Shown here one piece after another: positions 16,266 to 22,586 of a stretch of DNA of 28,822 nt. Below the pieces are notes generated by a model that saw only the letters and a list, made by a program, of their open reading frames with translations, did not search any database and was not told the origin of the DNA. How positions within the stretch are numbered: position 1 is the first letter of the stretch; each line of letters opens with the position of its first letter. This DNA comes from an uncultured Oscillospiraceae bacterium (GTDB lineage: Bacteria > Bacillota > Clostridia > Oscillospirales > Oscillospiraceae), in the NCBI GenBank assembly GCA_934655935.1, contig CAKUHJ010000006.1, positions 1 to 28,822 of the forward strand, written 5' to 3'. The position numbers and the translations under genes were made by a program.

Positions 16266-16970
16266 ATGATAAATTTTAAAGGCACTGCGCCGTATGATTT
16301 TGCGGCGCTCCGCGCGCTCGTTTCCGCGCTGCGCGCGCCGGGCGGCTGCCCGTGGGACGCTGCGCAGACGCACCTGTCCATCCGGCGCAATTTCCTGGAG
16401 GAGGCCTATGAGGCCTGCGAGGCCTTTGACCTCGACAATCCGGATATGATGTGCGAGGAGCTGGGGGACGTCCTGCTGCAGGTGCTGTTCCACACGGATA
16501 TCGAGCGGGCCGCCGGCCGCTTTACGCTGGAAGATGTATGCGACCGGGAATGCAGAAAGCTGATTTTCCGCCATCCGCAGCTCTTCGGCGGCGAGGAAGC
16601 CGACTGGGAGGAACTCAAAAAGCGGGAAAAGGGGCAGCGTACGCTCCATGACTCCATGCAGGGCGTGGCAAAGAGCCTGCCGGCCCTCTGGCGGGCGGAA
16701 AAGCTTGCGAAAAAGGCGCGCCAGGCGCACGCGGGAGACGACGAGCAGGCGCTTCTGGCGCAGCTCCGCGCCGCGGCGGACGCAGTCTGCGCGCAGAAGG
16801 ACCCGCAGGCGCTGGGGCGGCTGCTGTTTACTGCGGCGGCGCTCGCAGGAGAATGGCGGCAGGACCCGGAGCAGCTGACGCATGAGGCCTGCGAACGCTT
16901 TATGACGCGATTTACCGTACCAGAACCGGCCTGCACCGAGCAGGTGCAGGCGAAGCAGAACGGTGAATAA
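16266..16970 (+). CDS. mazG: MazG-family nucleoside triphosphate pyrophosphohydrolase
   Basis: Cleaves nucleoside triphosphates to monophosphates and pyrophosphate; a house-cleaning enzyme. The first MazG domain is complete: GGCPWD (26-31), EEAYE (45-49), EELGD (64-68). A second MazG-like segment near 172-225 has lost its motif: ALGRLLFTAAALA stands where ELGDLLFALVNLA is usual, so the metal-binding D is R. At 234 residues it lacks the N-terminal methyltransferase domain of Bacillus YabN. It follows the flippase by 24 bases, the usual synteny. Confidence 0.9.
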   Translation: MINFKGTAPYDFAALRALVSALRAPGGCPWDAAQTHLSIRRNFLEEAYEACEAFDLDNPDMMCEELGDVLLQVLFHTDIERAAGRFTLEDVCDRECRKLIFRHPQLFGGEEADWEELKKREKGQRTLHDSMQGVAKSLPALWRAEKLAKKARQAHAGDDEQALLAQLRAAADAVCAQKDPQALGRLLFTAAALAGEWRQDPEQLTHEACERFMTRFTVPEPACTEQVQAKQNGE

Positions 16971-17028
16971 AGGCAATACCGCACAATTGCGTCTTCGTGT
17001 TTCGGCGGATCTTTTCCGCCAATTCTGT

Positions 17029-17133
17029 GGTTTGAAAAGTTCAAAATATTGCGCAGCCGTTGGCGACAAAGGAGCCTTACGGATGCGGCATGCCCCTTGC
17101 GGGTACACACAGGATTCCTTCACTTTTCAAACC
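17029..17133. repeat. 12-bp perfect inverted repeat enclosing 81 bases, upstream of hup
   Basis: GGTTTGAAAAGT (17029-17040) and ACTTTTCAAACC (17122-17133) are exact inverted copies in the mazG-hup gap. As RNA they would close a lollipop whose interior offers short helices (for example GCCG with CGGC, AAGGA with TCCTT). No T-tract follows, so it is not an intrinsic terminator. It lies wholly upstream of the hup promoter, so it would be made only by read-through from mazG or from an unseen promoter. Nature unknown; a structured RNA or protein site is possible. Confidence 0.4.
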
Positions 17134-17174
17134 TTGACTTGACGAAAAATCTCTCGCCGAATCAGCTTGCCGAA

Positions 17175-17203
17175 TTGTGCGGCGTCGCCAGAAATCTTAT
17201 ACT
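17175..17203 (+). promoter_or_regulatory. Promoter for hup
   Basis: -35 TTGTGC (17175-17180), 17-base spacer, -10 TATACT (17198-17203), 19 bases before the hup start. The short leader holds AGAGGA as ribosome binding site. Confidence 0.6.
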
Positions 17204-17222
17204 GACGAAAAGAGGAAATACC

Positions 17223-17498
17223 ATGAATAAGACCGAACTCATTGCTCAGATTGCCCAGAAGTGCGGCACCTCCAAGAAGGACGCCGAGAAGGCCCTGACC
17301 GCTGCGTTTGACTCCATTGCCGAGGCGCTGGCAAACGGCGAGAAGGTTCAGCTGGTCGGCTTCGGCGGCTTTGAGACCAAGCGCCGCGAGGCGCGCATGG
17401 GCCGCAACCCCAAGACGAAGGAAGCCATCGAAATTCCTGCCTCCACTGTGCCGGTCTTCAAGCCCGGCAAGGCCCTGAAGGACAGGATTTCCAAGTAA
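17223..17498 (+). CDS. hup: HU family nucleoid DNA-binding protein
   Basis: A 91-residue histone-like protein that bends and compacts DNA as a dimer. It begins MNKTELI, has VGFGGFE and the DNA-grasping arm with RNPKTKEAIEIPA, and ends FKPGKALKD, all canonical. Own promoter at 17175 and terminator at 17507, so it can be expressed apart from its neighbours. Codon choice is more restricted than in the flanking genes, as expected for a highly expressed protein. Placement between mazG and rqcP is common in Clostridia, whereas in Bacillus hbs lies elsewhere. Confidence 0.97.
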   Translation: MNKTELIAQIAQKCGTSKKDAEKALTAAFDSIAEALANGEKVQLVGFGGFETKRREARMGRNPKTKEAIEIPASTVPVFKPGKALKDRISK

Positions 17499-17506
17499 GC
17501 ATGCGG

Positions 17507-17545
17507 TTCGGGCGCTGCCTTGGCAGCGCCCGAAGCTTTATTCTG
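17507..17545 (+). terminator. Hairpin after hup, partial terminator
   Basis: Stem TTCGGGCGCTG / CAGCGCCCGAA (17507-17517 and 17524-17534) around CCTTGG is followed by GCTTTATTCTG. The T-tract is broken, so some read-through into rqcP is likely; no separate promoter for rqcP is evident. Confidence 0.7.
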
Positions 17546-17558
17546 ACAGGAGGATTTT

Positions 17559-17804
17559 ATGCGCCTGGATAAGTATCTGAAGGTTTCGCGGCTCATCAAG
17601 CGCCGCACGGTTGCAAACGAAGCGTGCGACAATGCCCGCATCAGCGTCAACGGCAAGCCCGCCAAGGCAAGCTACGACGTCAAGGTCGGGGACCGGATTT
17701 CCATCGCCTTCGGTGCGCGCACGGTGTGCGTGGAGGTGCTGGCTGTGGCGGAGGCTGTCCGCAAGGACGACGCAAGCGCCATGTACCGGGAAATTTCTGA
17801 ATAA
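17559..17804 (+). CDS. rqcP: S4-domain RNA-binding protein RqcP (YabO)
   Basis: An 81-residue protein consisting of one S4 domain: MRLDKYLKVSRLIKRR at the start, then RISVNG and VKVGDRI. In Bacillus, RqcP works with RqcH on stalled 50S subunits to add alanine tails to incomplete chains. It resembles HslR, but the yabP-yabQ-divIC context matches yabO/rqcP. AGGAGG stands 7 bases before the ATG. Confidence 0.9.
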   Translation: MRLDKYLKVSRLIKRRTVANEACDNARISVNGKPAKASYDVKVGDRISIAFGARTVCVEVLAVAEAVRKDDASAMYREISE

Positions 17805-17857
17805 GCGGCGCAGTTTTCCGCATACGGCGTGTCCCTGCCGCGTATCATGTATTACAA

Positions 17858-17875
17858 GCGTCAGTCGACTGACGC
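17858..17875. repeat. 18-bp perfect palindrome between rqcP and yabP
   Basis: GCGTCAGTCGACTGACGC reads the same on both strands; as RNA it gives a 7-bp stem with a TCGA loop. A second GC-rich hairpin (GGCC-TTCG-GGCC, about 17885-17900) follows before the yabP ribosome binding site. No T-tract, so not a terminator; it may be an operator or an mRNA processing/stability element. Confidence 0.4.
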
Positions 17876-17927
17876 AGGAATCAGGCCGGGCCTTCGGGCC
17901 GGCGCAGGCAAAGGAAAGGGTGATACC

Positions 17928-18212
17928 ATGCAGGAGCTTGCCGAGCAGAAGCAGCTGCAGCGGCCGCACAGGCTGGTTCTGGAATCCAGAAGCCGGCTTT
18001 CTATCACAGGAATTCTGGAGGTCGAAAGCTTCGACCCGTCGATCATCTGCCTGGTCAGCACGCGGGGCCCGCTGACCATTCACGGCCAGGGCCTGCATCT
18101 TCAGAAGCTGGCTGTGGACGGCGGCGAGGTGCTGGTCGACGGGAGCGTCGACTCCATCCTCTACGAGGAGGAAGCGCCTGCCGGCGGTTTCTTTGCGCGG
18201 CTGTTCGGCTGA
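17928..18212 (+). CDS. yabP: Sporulation protein YabP
   Basis: A 94-residue protein of the YabP/YqfC family, needed in Bacillus for spore coat and cortex assembly around the forespore. Start at ATG 17928, with AAGGAAAGGG upstream; a longer in-frame version from 17829 would add 33 residues that do not look like the family. RLSITGILEVESFD and LTIHGQGLHL match the family pattern. Its stop shares one base with the yabQ start. In Bacillus yabP is under sigma-E; I could not find a convincing sigma-E promoter by eye. Confidence 0.88.
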   Translation: MQELAEQKQLQRPHRLVLESRSRLSITGILEVESFDPSIICLVSTRGPLTIHGQGLHLQKLAVDGGEVLVDGSVDSILYEEEAPAGGFFARLFG

Positions 18213-18838
18213 TGGAGCTGCCGGTTGCGCTGCAGGCGGCGCAGGCGCTGTTCGCGGCGCTGCTTGGGATGGGACTTGCCGCCGTGTATGACGGCGTACG
18301 GGCCTTCAGACGGAGATGGGCGCGCGCGGGCCGGGCGGCGGACGGGCTGTTCGGAATCGGACTTTTCCCGGCGCTGCTGCTCTTTGCGCTTTATTTCGGG
18401 CGCGGGCAGCTGCGGCTGTTTGCGTTTCCGGCGGCGGCGCTGGGCGCGTGGGGGTATTTTCATACGCTCAGCCGCCTTCTGCTGCCGCTGTGGACGGCGG
18501 TTTTCCGGCTTCTGGACGCCGCTTTGCGCCAGCTTGCCCGCCCGCTTGTATTTTCTTGTAAAATTACGAAAAAATTTTTCAAAAACCTCTTTGCAAGCTG
18601 CAAAAAATGGGGTACAATGTTCGATAAGAAATTCGCTGACCATCTGCGCGCCCGAAGGATAAGGAGAGAGACCGTTCATGAAGTTCATCAAGTCGTCGCT
18701 GCTCATGAAGCTGGTGATTCTGATTTTGGTGGTGTATGCTACAGTTACCCTGGTTCGCCTCCGCACGCAGATTGCCGACAAAAAGGAGGAGGCCGCAAGC
18801 CTCACCAGCGCCATCACCAGCACACAGCAGGAAAATAA
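18212..18838 (+). CDS. yabQ: Spore cortex protein YabQ, with C-terminal overlap into divIC
   Basis: Membrane protein required for spore cortex formation. ATG at 18212 overlaps the yabP stop. The first 115 residues hold several hydrophobic spans and the GMGLAAVYDGVRAFRR stretch typical of YabQ. A basic tail (CKITKKFFKNLFASCKKW) follows. The frame then stays open for about 54 residues more, overlapping the first 161 bases of divIC in another frame. This last part is rich in H, G and charged residues and looks like an out-of-frame reading of divIC. The expected family end is near 18670, so either the tail is a harmless extension or a stop was lost. The divIC promoter lies within this gene. Confidence 0.8.
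   Translation: MELPVALQAAQALFAALLGMGLAAVYDGVRAFRRRWARAGRAADGLFGIGLFPALLLFALYFGRGQLRLFAFPAAALGAWGYFHTLSRLLLPLWTAVFRLLDAALRQLARPLVFSCKITKKFFKNLFASCKKWGTMFDKKFADHLRARRIRRETVHEVHQVVAAHEAGDSDFGGVCYSYPGSPPHADCRQKGGGRKPHQRHHQHTAGK
18591..18618 (+). promoter_or_regulatory. Promoter for divIC inside yabQ
   Basis: -35 TTGCAA (18591-18596), 16-base spacer, -10 TACAAT (18613-18618), in an unusually AT-rich patch of yabQ. It would let the vegetative division gene be expressed apart from the sporulation genes before it. Confidence 0.6.
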
Positions 18839-18956
18839 TCGCCTGCAGGACGATATTGACGGTCTGGAAACCGACCAGGGCCTTGAGGACGTCGCCCGCG
18901 ACCAGCTTGGCATGGTGAGCGAGGGTGAGCTTGTATTTCAGGACGTCAGCGATTGA
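18678..18956 (+). CDS. divIC: Septum formation initiator DivIC/FtsB family
   Basis: A 92-residue bitopic division protein. Short basic N-terminus, one membrane span (about 9-26, LMKLVILILVVYATVTLV), then a heptad coiled coil (about 28-65, QIADKKEEAASLTSA and on) and the DVARDQLGMV motif near the C-terminus that marks the FtsB/DivIC family. It bridges the DivIB/FtsQ-FtsL complex at the septum. AAGGAGAG stands 12 bases before the ATG. Own promoter at 18591. Confidence 0.92.
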   Translation: MKFIKSSLLMKLVILILVVYATVTLVRLRTQIADKKEEAASLTSAITSTQQENNRLQDDIDGLETDQGLEDVARDQLGMVSEGELVFQDVSD

Positions 18957-18999
18957 GCAGGGAAGAACAGCCGCGAATTAATGGGGGATTTTTCAAAGT

Positions 19000-19434
19000 A
19001 TGCAGCTGAAGGTTGGAGAAATTGTGGAAGGCACCGTCAGAAGCCTGACGAAATTTGGCGCGTTTGTAACGCTGGAGGACGGCTCGTCCGGCCTGGTACA
19101 TATTTCGGAGATTGCGCACGCCTACGTGACGGACGTCGGCGCTTATCTGTCCGAGGGGCAGCGGGTGCGGGTGATGGTCATCGGGCTTGAAAACGGGAAG
19201 ATCAACCTTTCCATCAAGCGCACGCAGGAGCAGCCTGCAAGACCTGCGTTCTCCAAGCCCAGGCAGGACCGTCCGCGTCCGGCGGGGCAGGGCCGCGCGC
19301 CTGGCGCGCAGCAGAGCGCACCGCAGCAAAAATCCTTTGACGATATGCTCAAGCAGTTCATGTCCGAGTCCGACAGTAAAATGTCCTCCATCCGGCAGTA
19401 TTCCGACCACAGAACCAAAACAAGGAAGCGCTGA
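19000..19434 (+). CDS. yabR: S1 domain RNA-binding protein, YabR type
   Basis: A 144-residue protein with one S1 (OB-fold) domain at about 1-73: VGEIVEGTVRSLTKFGAFV, GLVHISEIA, and KINLSIKRT at its end. Then comes a low-complexity linker rich in P, Q, R and A, and a conserved-looking tail (SFDDMLKQFM, SDSKMSSIR). It occupies the yabR place after divIC. Role in RNA binding or translation is inferred from the fold. GGGGGA lies about 12 bases before the ATG. Confidence 0.88.
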   Translation: MQLKVGEIVEGTVRSLTKFGAFVTLEDGSSGLVHISEIAHAYVTDVGAYLSEGQRVRVMVIGLENGKINLSIKRTQEQPARPAFSKPRQDRPRPAGQGRAPGAQQSAPQQKSFDDMLKQFMSESDSKMSSIRQYSDHRTKTRKR

Positions 19435-19439
19435 GCTCT

Positions 19440-20138
19440 ATGCATGTGGTAATCAGCGGGGGCTCCCGCGGAATCGGTGCGGCAGCCGTGCGCGCGTTCT
19501 GCGCGCGCGGCGACGCCGTTGTTTTTTTATACGAAAAGGACCATGAGAGCGCTGCGCGCGTCGCGGCGCAGACGGGCGCGCGCGCCATCTGCTGCGACGT
19601 TGCGGATGAGCAGGCGGTTCAGGCGGCCTTCCGTGAAATTCCGGATGTCGACGTGCTCATAAATAACGCCGGAATTTCGGACTACGGCCTGATTTCTGAA
19701 ATTTCGCCCGCGCGCTGGCGCCGGCTGTTTGCCGTGCATGTGGACGGCGCCTTCTTCTGCGTGCGCGCGGCCCTGCCGCATATGCTGCGCAGGCAGTCCG
19801 GCTGCATTGTCAACGTCAGCTCCATGTGGGGGCAGGTCGGCGCGTCGTGCGAATGCGCCTACTCCGCGGCCAAGGCCGCGCTTCTGGGCCTGACGAAGGC
19901 GCTGGCGCAGGAGCTGGGTCCCTCGCACATCCGCGTCAATGCGATTGCCCCCGGCGTCATTCAGACGGATATGGCGAAGGATGTGCAGCCGGAAATCCTG
20001 GAGGAGCTCCGCCTGCAGACGCCGCTGGAGACGCTCGGCAGGGCGGAGGATGTGGCGCAGGCGATGGTCTATCTGGCCGACGCACCGTTTGTCACCGGGC
20101 AGGTGCTCGGCGTCAACGGCGGCTTTGTCATCACGTGA
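19440..20138 (+). CDS. SDR family oxidoreductase, FabG-like
   Basis: A 232-residue short-chain dehydrogenase/reductase. The nucleotide motif GGSRGIG is at 7-13, CCDVAD follows beta-3, NNAG is at 75-78, and the catalytic S128, Y141 and K145 (YSAAK) are present. The PGVIQTDM stretch and the closing VNGGFV are typical of classical SDRs. It is close to 3-oxoacyl-ACP reductase, but no other fatty-acid genes are nearby, so the substrate is open. AAGGA lies about 14 bases before the ATG; the preceding stop is 5 bases away, so it is probably cotranscribed with yabR. Confidence 0.9.
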   Translation: MHVVISGGSRGIGAAAVRAFCARGDAVVFLYEKDHESAARVAAQTGARAICCDVADEQAVQAAFREIPDVDVLINNAGISDYGLISEISPARWRRLFAVHVDGAFFCVRAALPHMLRRQSGCIVNVSSMWGQVGASCECAYSAAKAALLGLTKALAQELGPSHIRVNAIAPGVIQTDMAKDVQPEILEELRLQTPLETLGRAEDVAQAMVYLADAPFVTGQVLGVNGGFVIT

Positions 20139-20210
20139 CAGGCTTCCGGGATTGTAAGAAGTACCTAATTTTCGGCATGGACGAACGCGGAAAATCGACA
20201 GAAATTCCAG

Positions 20211-20239
20211 TTGCATTTTCCGGGCCTGCCCGCTATAAT
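20211..20239 (+). promoter_or_regulatory. Promoter of the uracil permease leader
   Basis: -35 TTGCAT (20211-20216), 17-base spacer, -10 TATAAT (20234-20239). Transcription would start near 20246, giving a leader of about 205 bases before the permease gene. Confidence 0.75.
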
Positions 20240-20272
20240 AGCGCCTAGTAAAAATGAAAGGAGGCGCGCGCG

Positions 20273-20368
20273 ATGCTCAGACGAATTGCTTTGACCGGAC
20301 CGCTCGCTTCCGTTTTTTGTTTTGCAGCCGTACCCCTTCTTTCGGGATATCAGAATCAGGAATTGTGA
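20273..20368 (+). CDS. 31-residue leader peptide of the uracil permease attenuator
   Basis: ATG at 20273, 8 bases after AAAGGAGG, one of the best ribosome binding sites in the window. The peptide starts MLRRIALTGPLASVFCFAAV and ends GYQNQEL; its codons 14-17 (GTT TTT TGT TTT) lie on the U-run. The stop TGA (20366-20368) sits inside the 5' arm of the terminator (20358-20369), so a ribosome reaching it would cover the arm. A hydrophobic middle is incidental to the U-rich codons in this view; a small functional peptide cannot be excluded. Confidence 0.6.
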   Translation: MLRRIALTGPLASVFCFAAVPLLSGYQNQEL

Positions 20369-20400
20369 AATTGGTATTTCCATTCACAATTCCTTTTTTT
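20358..20400 (+). terminator. Leader terminator (attenuator) of the uracil permease gene
   Basis: Perfect 12-bp stem AGGAATTGTGAA / TTCACAATTCCT (20358-20369 and 20383-20394), 13-base loop, then seven T. It stands between promoter and permease, so it must be bypassed for expression. The leader ORF stop is inside its 5' arm. Confidence 0.88.
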
Positions 20401-20449
20401 ATGCCGGAAACGGTGCGGGGCAGAACCCGGACAAAGAGAGGAGAACAAA

Positions 20450-21811
20450 ATGGGTAAGCAAAAGATTCCCGAAAACGGCATCTACGATGCCAGACAGCTC
20501 GGAGCGGGCAGAATGCTCCTGCTCGGCTTCCAGCACATGTTTGCCATGTTTGGCGCGACGGTTCTGGTGCCGATTCTGACGGGCCTTGACGTGTCCACAA
20601 CGCTGCTGTTCGCAGGCCTCGGCACGCTTCTGTTCCACCTGATCACCGGCGGCAAGGTCCCGGCCTTTCTCGGCTCGTCCTTTGCCTTCCTCGGCGGCTA
20701 CGCCACCATCGCTCCCATGCTCGACGGTAATGTCCCCAACAAGGAAATGCTGCCCTACGCCTGCTTCGGCGTTGCCTGCGCGGGCCTTGTGTATGTAATT
20801 CTCGCGCAGCTCTTCCGGGCCTTCGGCGCAAAGAAGGTCATGCGCTTCTTCCCGCCCATCGTCACCGGCCCGATCATCATTGCCATCGGCCTGAACCTGT
20901 CCTCTTCGGCCATCAACAACTGCACCGGCAACTGGTGGATTGCGATTGCGGCCATCCTGATCATTGTCGCCGCCAACATCTGGGGCAAGGGCATGATCAA
21001 GATTATCCCGATTCTCCTCGGCGTCATCGGCTCGTATGTGCTGGCCGTCATCGTTGACGCGGACGTGCGCAGCAACCTGGTTCAGAATGTGGCAAACGCC
21101 AGGTGGTTTGCGCTTCCGGTCTACAAGGACGAGACGGTCTTCGGCCTCTTCCTGAACGGCAATGTCGACTCCCACAAGCTTCTGACCGCCGTCATCACCA
21201 TCGTTCCCCTGAGCCTTGCGACCATGGTGGAGCACATCGGCGATGTCTCCGCCATCTCCTCCACCTGCAACCGCAACTACATCGAAGATCCGGGCCTGCA
21301 CCGCACGCTGATGGGCGACGGTCTGGCAACCACCCTTGCGGCGCTCTTCGGCGCGCCCGCCAACACGACCTACGGCGAAAACACCGGCGTTCTGGCCCTG
21401 AGCAAGATTTACGACCCGCGCGTCATCCGCATCGCGGCGATTCTGGCCATGCTCTTCTCCTTCAGCCCGAAGTTCGCAGCCATCATCTCCTCCATGCCCG
21501 GCGGCACAATCGGCGGCGTGAGCCTGGTGCTCTACGGCATGATCTCCGCGGTCGGCGTGCGCAACGTGGTAGAAAACAAGGTCGACTTCACCAAGTCCAG
21601 AAACGTTCTGGTTGCGGCCCTGATTCTGGTCCTGTCCATCGGCATCAGCTACTCCAGCGCAGGCTCCCTGCAGCTCGGCGCAATCAGCCTCTCGGGCCTG
21701 GCCGTCGGCTCCATCGTCGGCATCGTCCTCAACGCGATTATGCCCGGTAAGGACTATGTCTACGGCGAGGACAAGCAGGGCGACGAATCGGTCAACTTCA
21801 TTGTCCAGTAA
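20450..21811 (+). CDS. uraA: Uracil permease (UraA family, NCS2 transporter)
   Basis: Proton-driven uptake of uracil across the cytoplasmic membrane. The 453-residue protein has about 14 spans and strong UraA features: LGFQHMFAMFGATVLVP (25-41), AFLGSSFAF (72-80), VEHIGD (260-265), and NTTYGEN (305-311). E261 and E310 match the two glutamates that bind uracil in E. coli UraA. Start at ATG 20450 behind AGAGGAG. It is single, with an attenuator ahead and a terminator behind. Xanthine or purine permeases of the same superfamily lack this exact NTTYGEN pattern, so uracil is the likely substrate. Confidence 0.93.
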   Translation: MGKQKIPENGIYDARQLGAGRMLLLGFQHMFAMFGATVLVPILTGLDVSTTLLFAGLGTLLFHLITGGKVPAFLGSSFAFLGGYATIAPMLDGNVPNKEMLPYACFGVACAGLVYVILAQLFRAFGAKKVMRFFPPIVTGPIIIAIGLNLSSSAINNCTGNWWIAIAAILIIVAANIWGKGMIKIIPILLGVIGSYVLAVIVDADVRSNLVQNVANARWFALPVYKDETVFGLFLNGNVDSHKLLTAVITIVPLSLATMVEHIGDVSAISSTCNRNYIEDPGLHRTLMGDGLATTLAALFGAPANTTYGENTGVLALSKIYDPRVIRIAAILAMLFSFSPKFAAIISSMPGGTIGGVSLVLYGMISAVGVRNVVENKVDFTKSRNVLVAALILVLSIGISYSSAGSLQLGAISLSGLAVGSIVGIVLNAIMPGKDYVYGEDKQGDESVNFIVQ

Positions 21812-21839
21812 TCCGGCAACCTCTGTAAAACATAAAAAT

Positions 21840-21874
21840 GTGGGCGCTGCTCGGCAGCGCCCACAAACTTTTTT
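21840..21874. terminator. Bidirectional terminator between the permease and zinc-ribbon genes
   Basis: Stem GTGGGCGCTGC / GCAGCGCCCAC (21840-21850 and 21854-21864), TCG loop. On + it is followed by AAACTTTTTT; on - by ATTTTTATGTTTT. It serves both convergent genes. Confidence 0.85.
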
Positions 21875-22572
21875 CAGAAGAAGAATTTCCGGTGCAGCGA
21901 GCGCCGCAGCGGCTTGCAGATGGCAATGACCAGCAGCATCAGCCCCAGAATCACGCCCGCCGCCAGCGGATACAGCGACCAGAACAGCGCCTCATGGATG
22001 CCGAAGGTGACGTTGATCAGAAACTCAATGAGCACGGTGATTCCGCCGCCCAAAATCAGCGCGCCGCCGAAGATATAGAGATAGCCCTTCCGGACATAGC
22101 GCAGCAGCGTCACAACCGTACACGTCAGAATCGCGATTGCGCCCGTGACCGGGAACGCAAAGCTCAGAAACCACTGGCCGTGCGTGGCAAGGTCGATATA
22201 CAGAAGATACAGCAGAATGGCCGCAAAGTCGATCGGCACAAAAATCACGGGATTTGGCCGGCGGAACCAGAGCGGCAGTACAATCAGAACGTACAGCAGG
22301 CCGACGCCGCCCGCCGCGTAGCCGGACCAGACGATTCTCTGGTTGAAGCGCCAGTCGCACAGCAGGCAGATTACAGCCGGCAGCAGCGCCAGGACTGTCA
22401 GGATGAACAAAAGCCCAGAGCGGTTTACCTCCTCCGGCTTCAGGCGCGGCTGCGGCGGGAAGGGCGGGTCCGCCTGTGCGCGCGGCAGATCCGGATGGAA
22501 CACCCGCGTGCCGCAGAGCGGGCACACCTTTTCGCTGTCTGCGAGCTCAACCCCACATTTGATACAGTACAT
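21874..22572 (-). CDS. Zinc-ribbon membrane protein, DUF6320-like
   Basis: A 232-residue protein. Its N-terminal zinc ribbon has C3, C6, C17 and C20 (YCIKCG, CPLCG), followed by a Pro-rich linker and six hydrophobic spans (about 53-74, 81-103, 108-129, 134-157, 163-187, 193-217). A basic C-terminus ends the protein. AAGGGAG lies upstream of the ATG at 22572, and the esterase/acyltransferase gene ends 14 bases before it, so the two are an operon. I recall this layout as DUF6320, not verified. Function unknown. Confidence 0.75.
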   Translation of the reverse strand: MYCIKCGVELADSEKVCPLCGTRVFHPDLPRAQADPPFPPQPRLKPEEVNRSGLLFILTVLALLPAVICLLCDWRFNQRIVWSGYAAGGVGLLYVLIVLPLWFRRPNPVIFVPIDFAAILLYLLYIDLATHGQWFLSFAFPVTGAIAILTCTVVTLLRYVRKGYLYIFGGALILGGGITVLIEFLINVTFGIHEALFWSLYPLAAGVILGLMLLVIAICKPLRRSLHRKFFF

Positions 22573-22586
22573 ATTTCTATCTCCCT

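Larger units (their letters stand above)
20246..20449 (+). promoter_or_regulatory. Attenuator-type leader of the uracil permease gene (candidate UTP-sensing)
   Basis: The 311-base gap before the permease holds, in order: a promoter, a strong ribosome binding site AAAGGAGG, a 31-codon ORF, a U-rich run (U6-G-U4 at 20313-20323) inside that ORF, and a strong terminator that overlaps the ORF's last codons. The same order of parts is known from enterobacterial pyrBI. There, low UTP pauses RNA polymerase at U-runs, a translating ribosome catches up and blocks the terminator hairpin. No PyrR-binding loop consensus and no alternative antiterminator arm against AGGAATTGTGAA was seen. The parts are seen directly; the mechanism is inferred. 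Confidence 0.6.

Noticed and set aside
17029..17133. Known riboswitch class or tRNA-like RNA upstream of hup
   Set aside because: The interior does not match the core sequences I know for TPP, FMN, SAM, glycine, c-di-GMP, ZTP, cobalamin or T-box leaders, nor a tRNA T-arm.
17790..17850. Sigma-E promoter for yabP
   Set aside because: GCATACGG resembles part of a sigma-E -10, but the matching -35 is poor and the spacing wrong.
18981..19190. Alternative frame beginning MGDFSKYA before the S1-domain gene
   Set aside because: It has a ribosome-site-like start but no family pattern, and the S1 domain lies in the frame from 19000.
20246..20449. PyrR-binding attenuator or purine/xanthine riboswitch before the permease
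   Set aside because: I found neither the conserved PyrR loop sequence nor the purine-aptamer core, and no segment that could pair with the terminator's 5' arm as an antiterminator. A covariance-model search would settle it.
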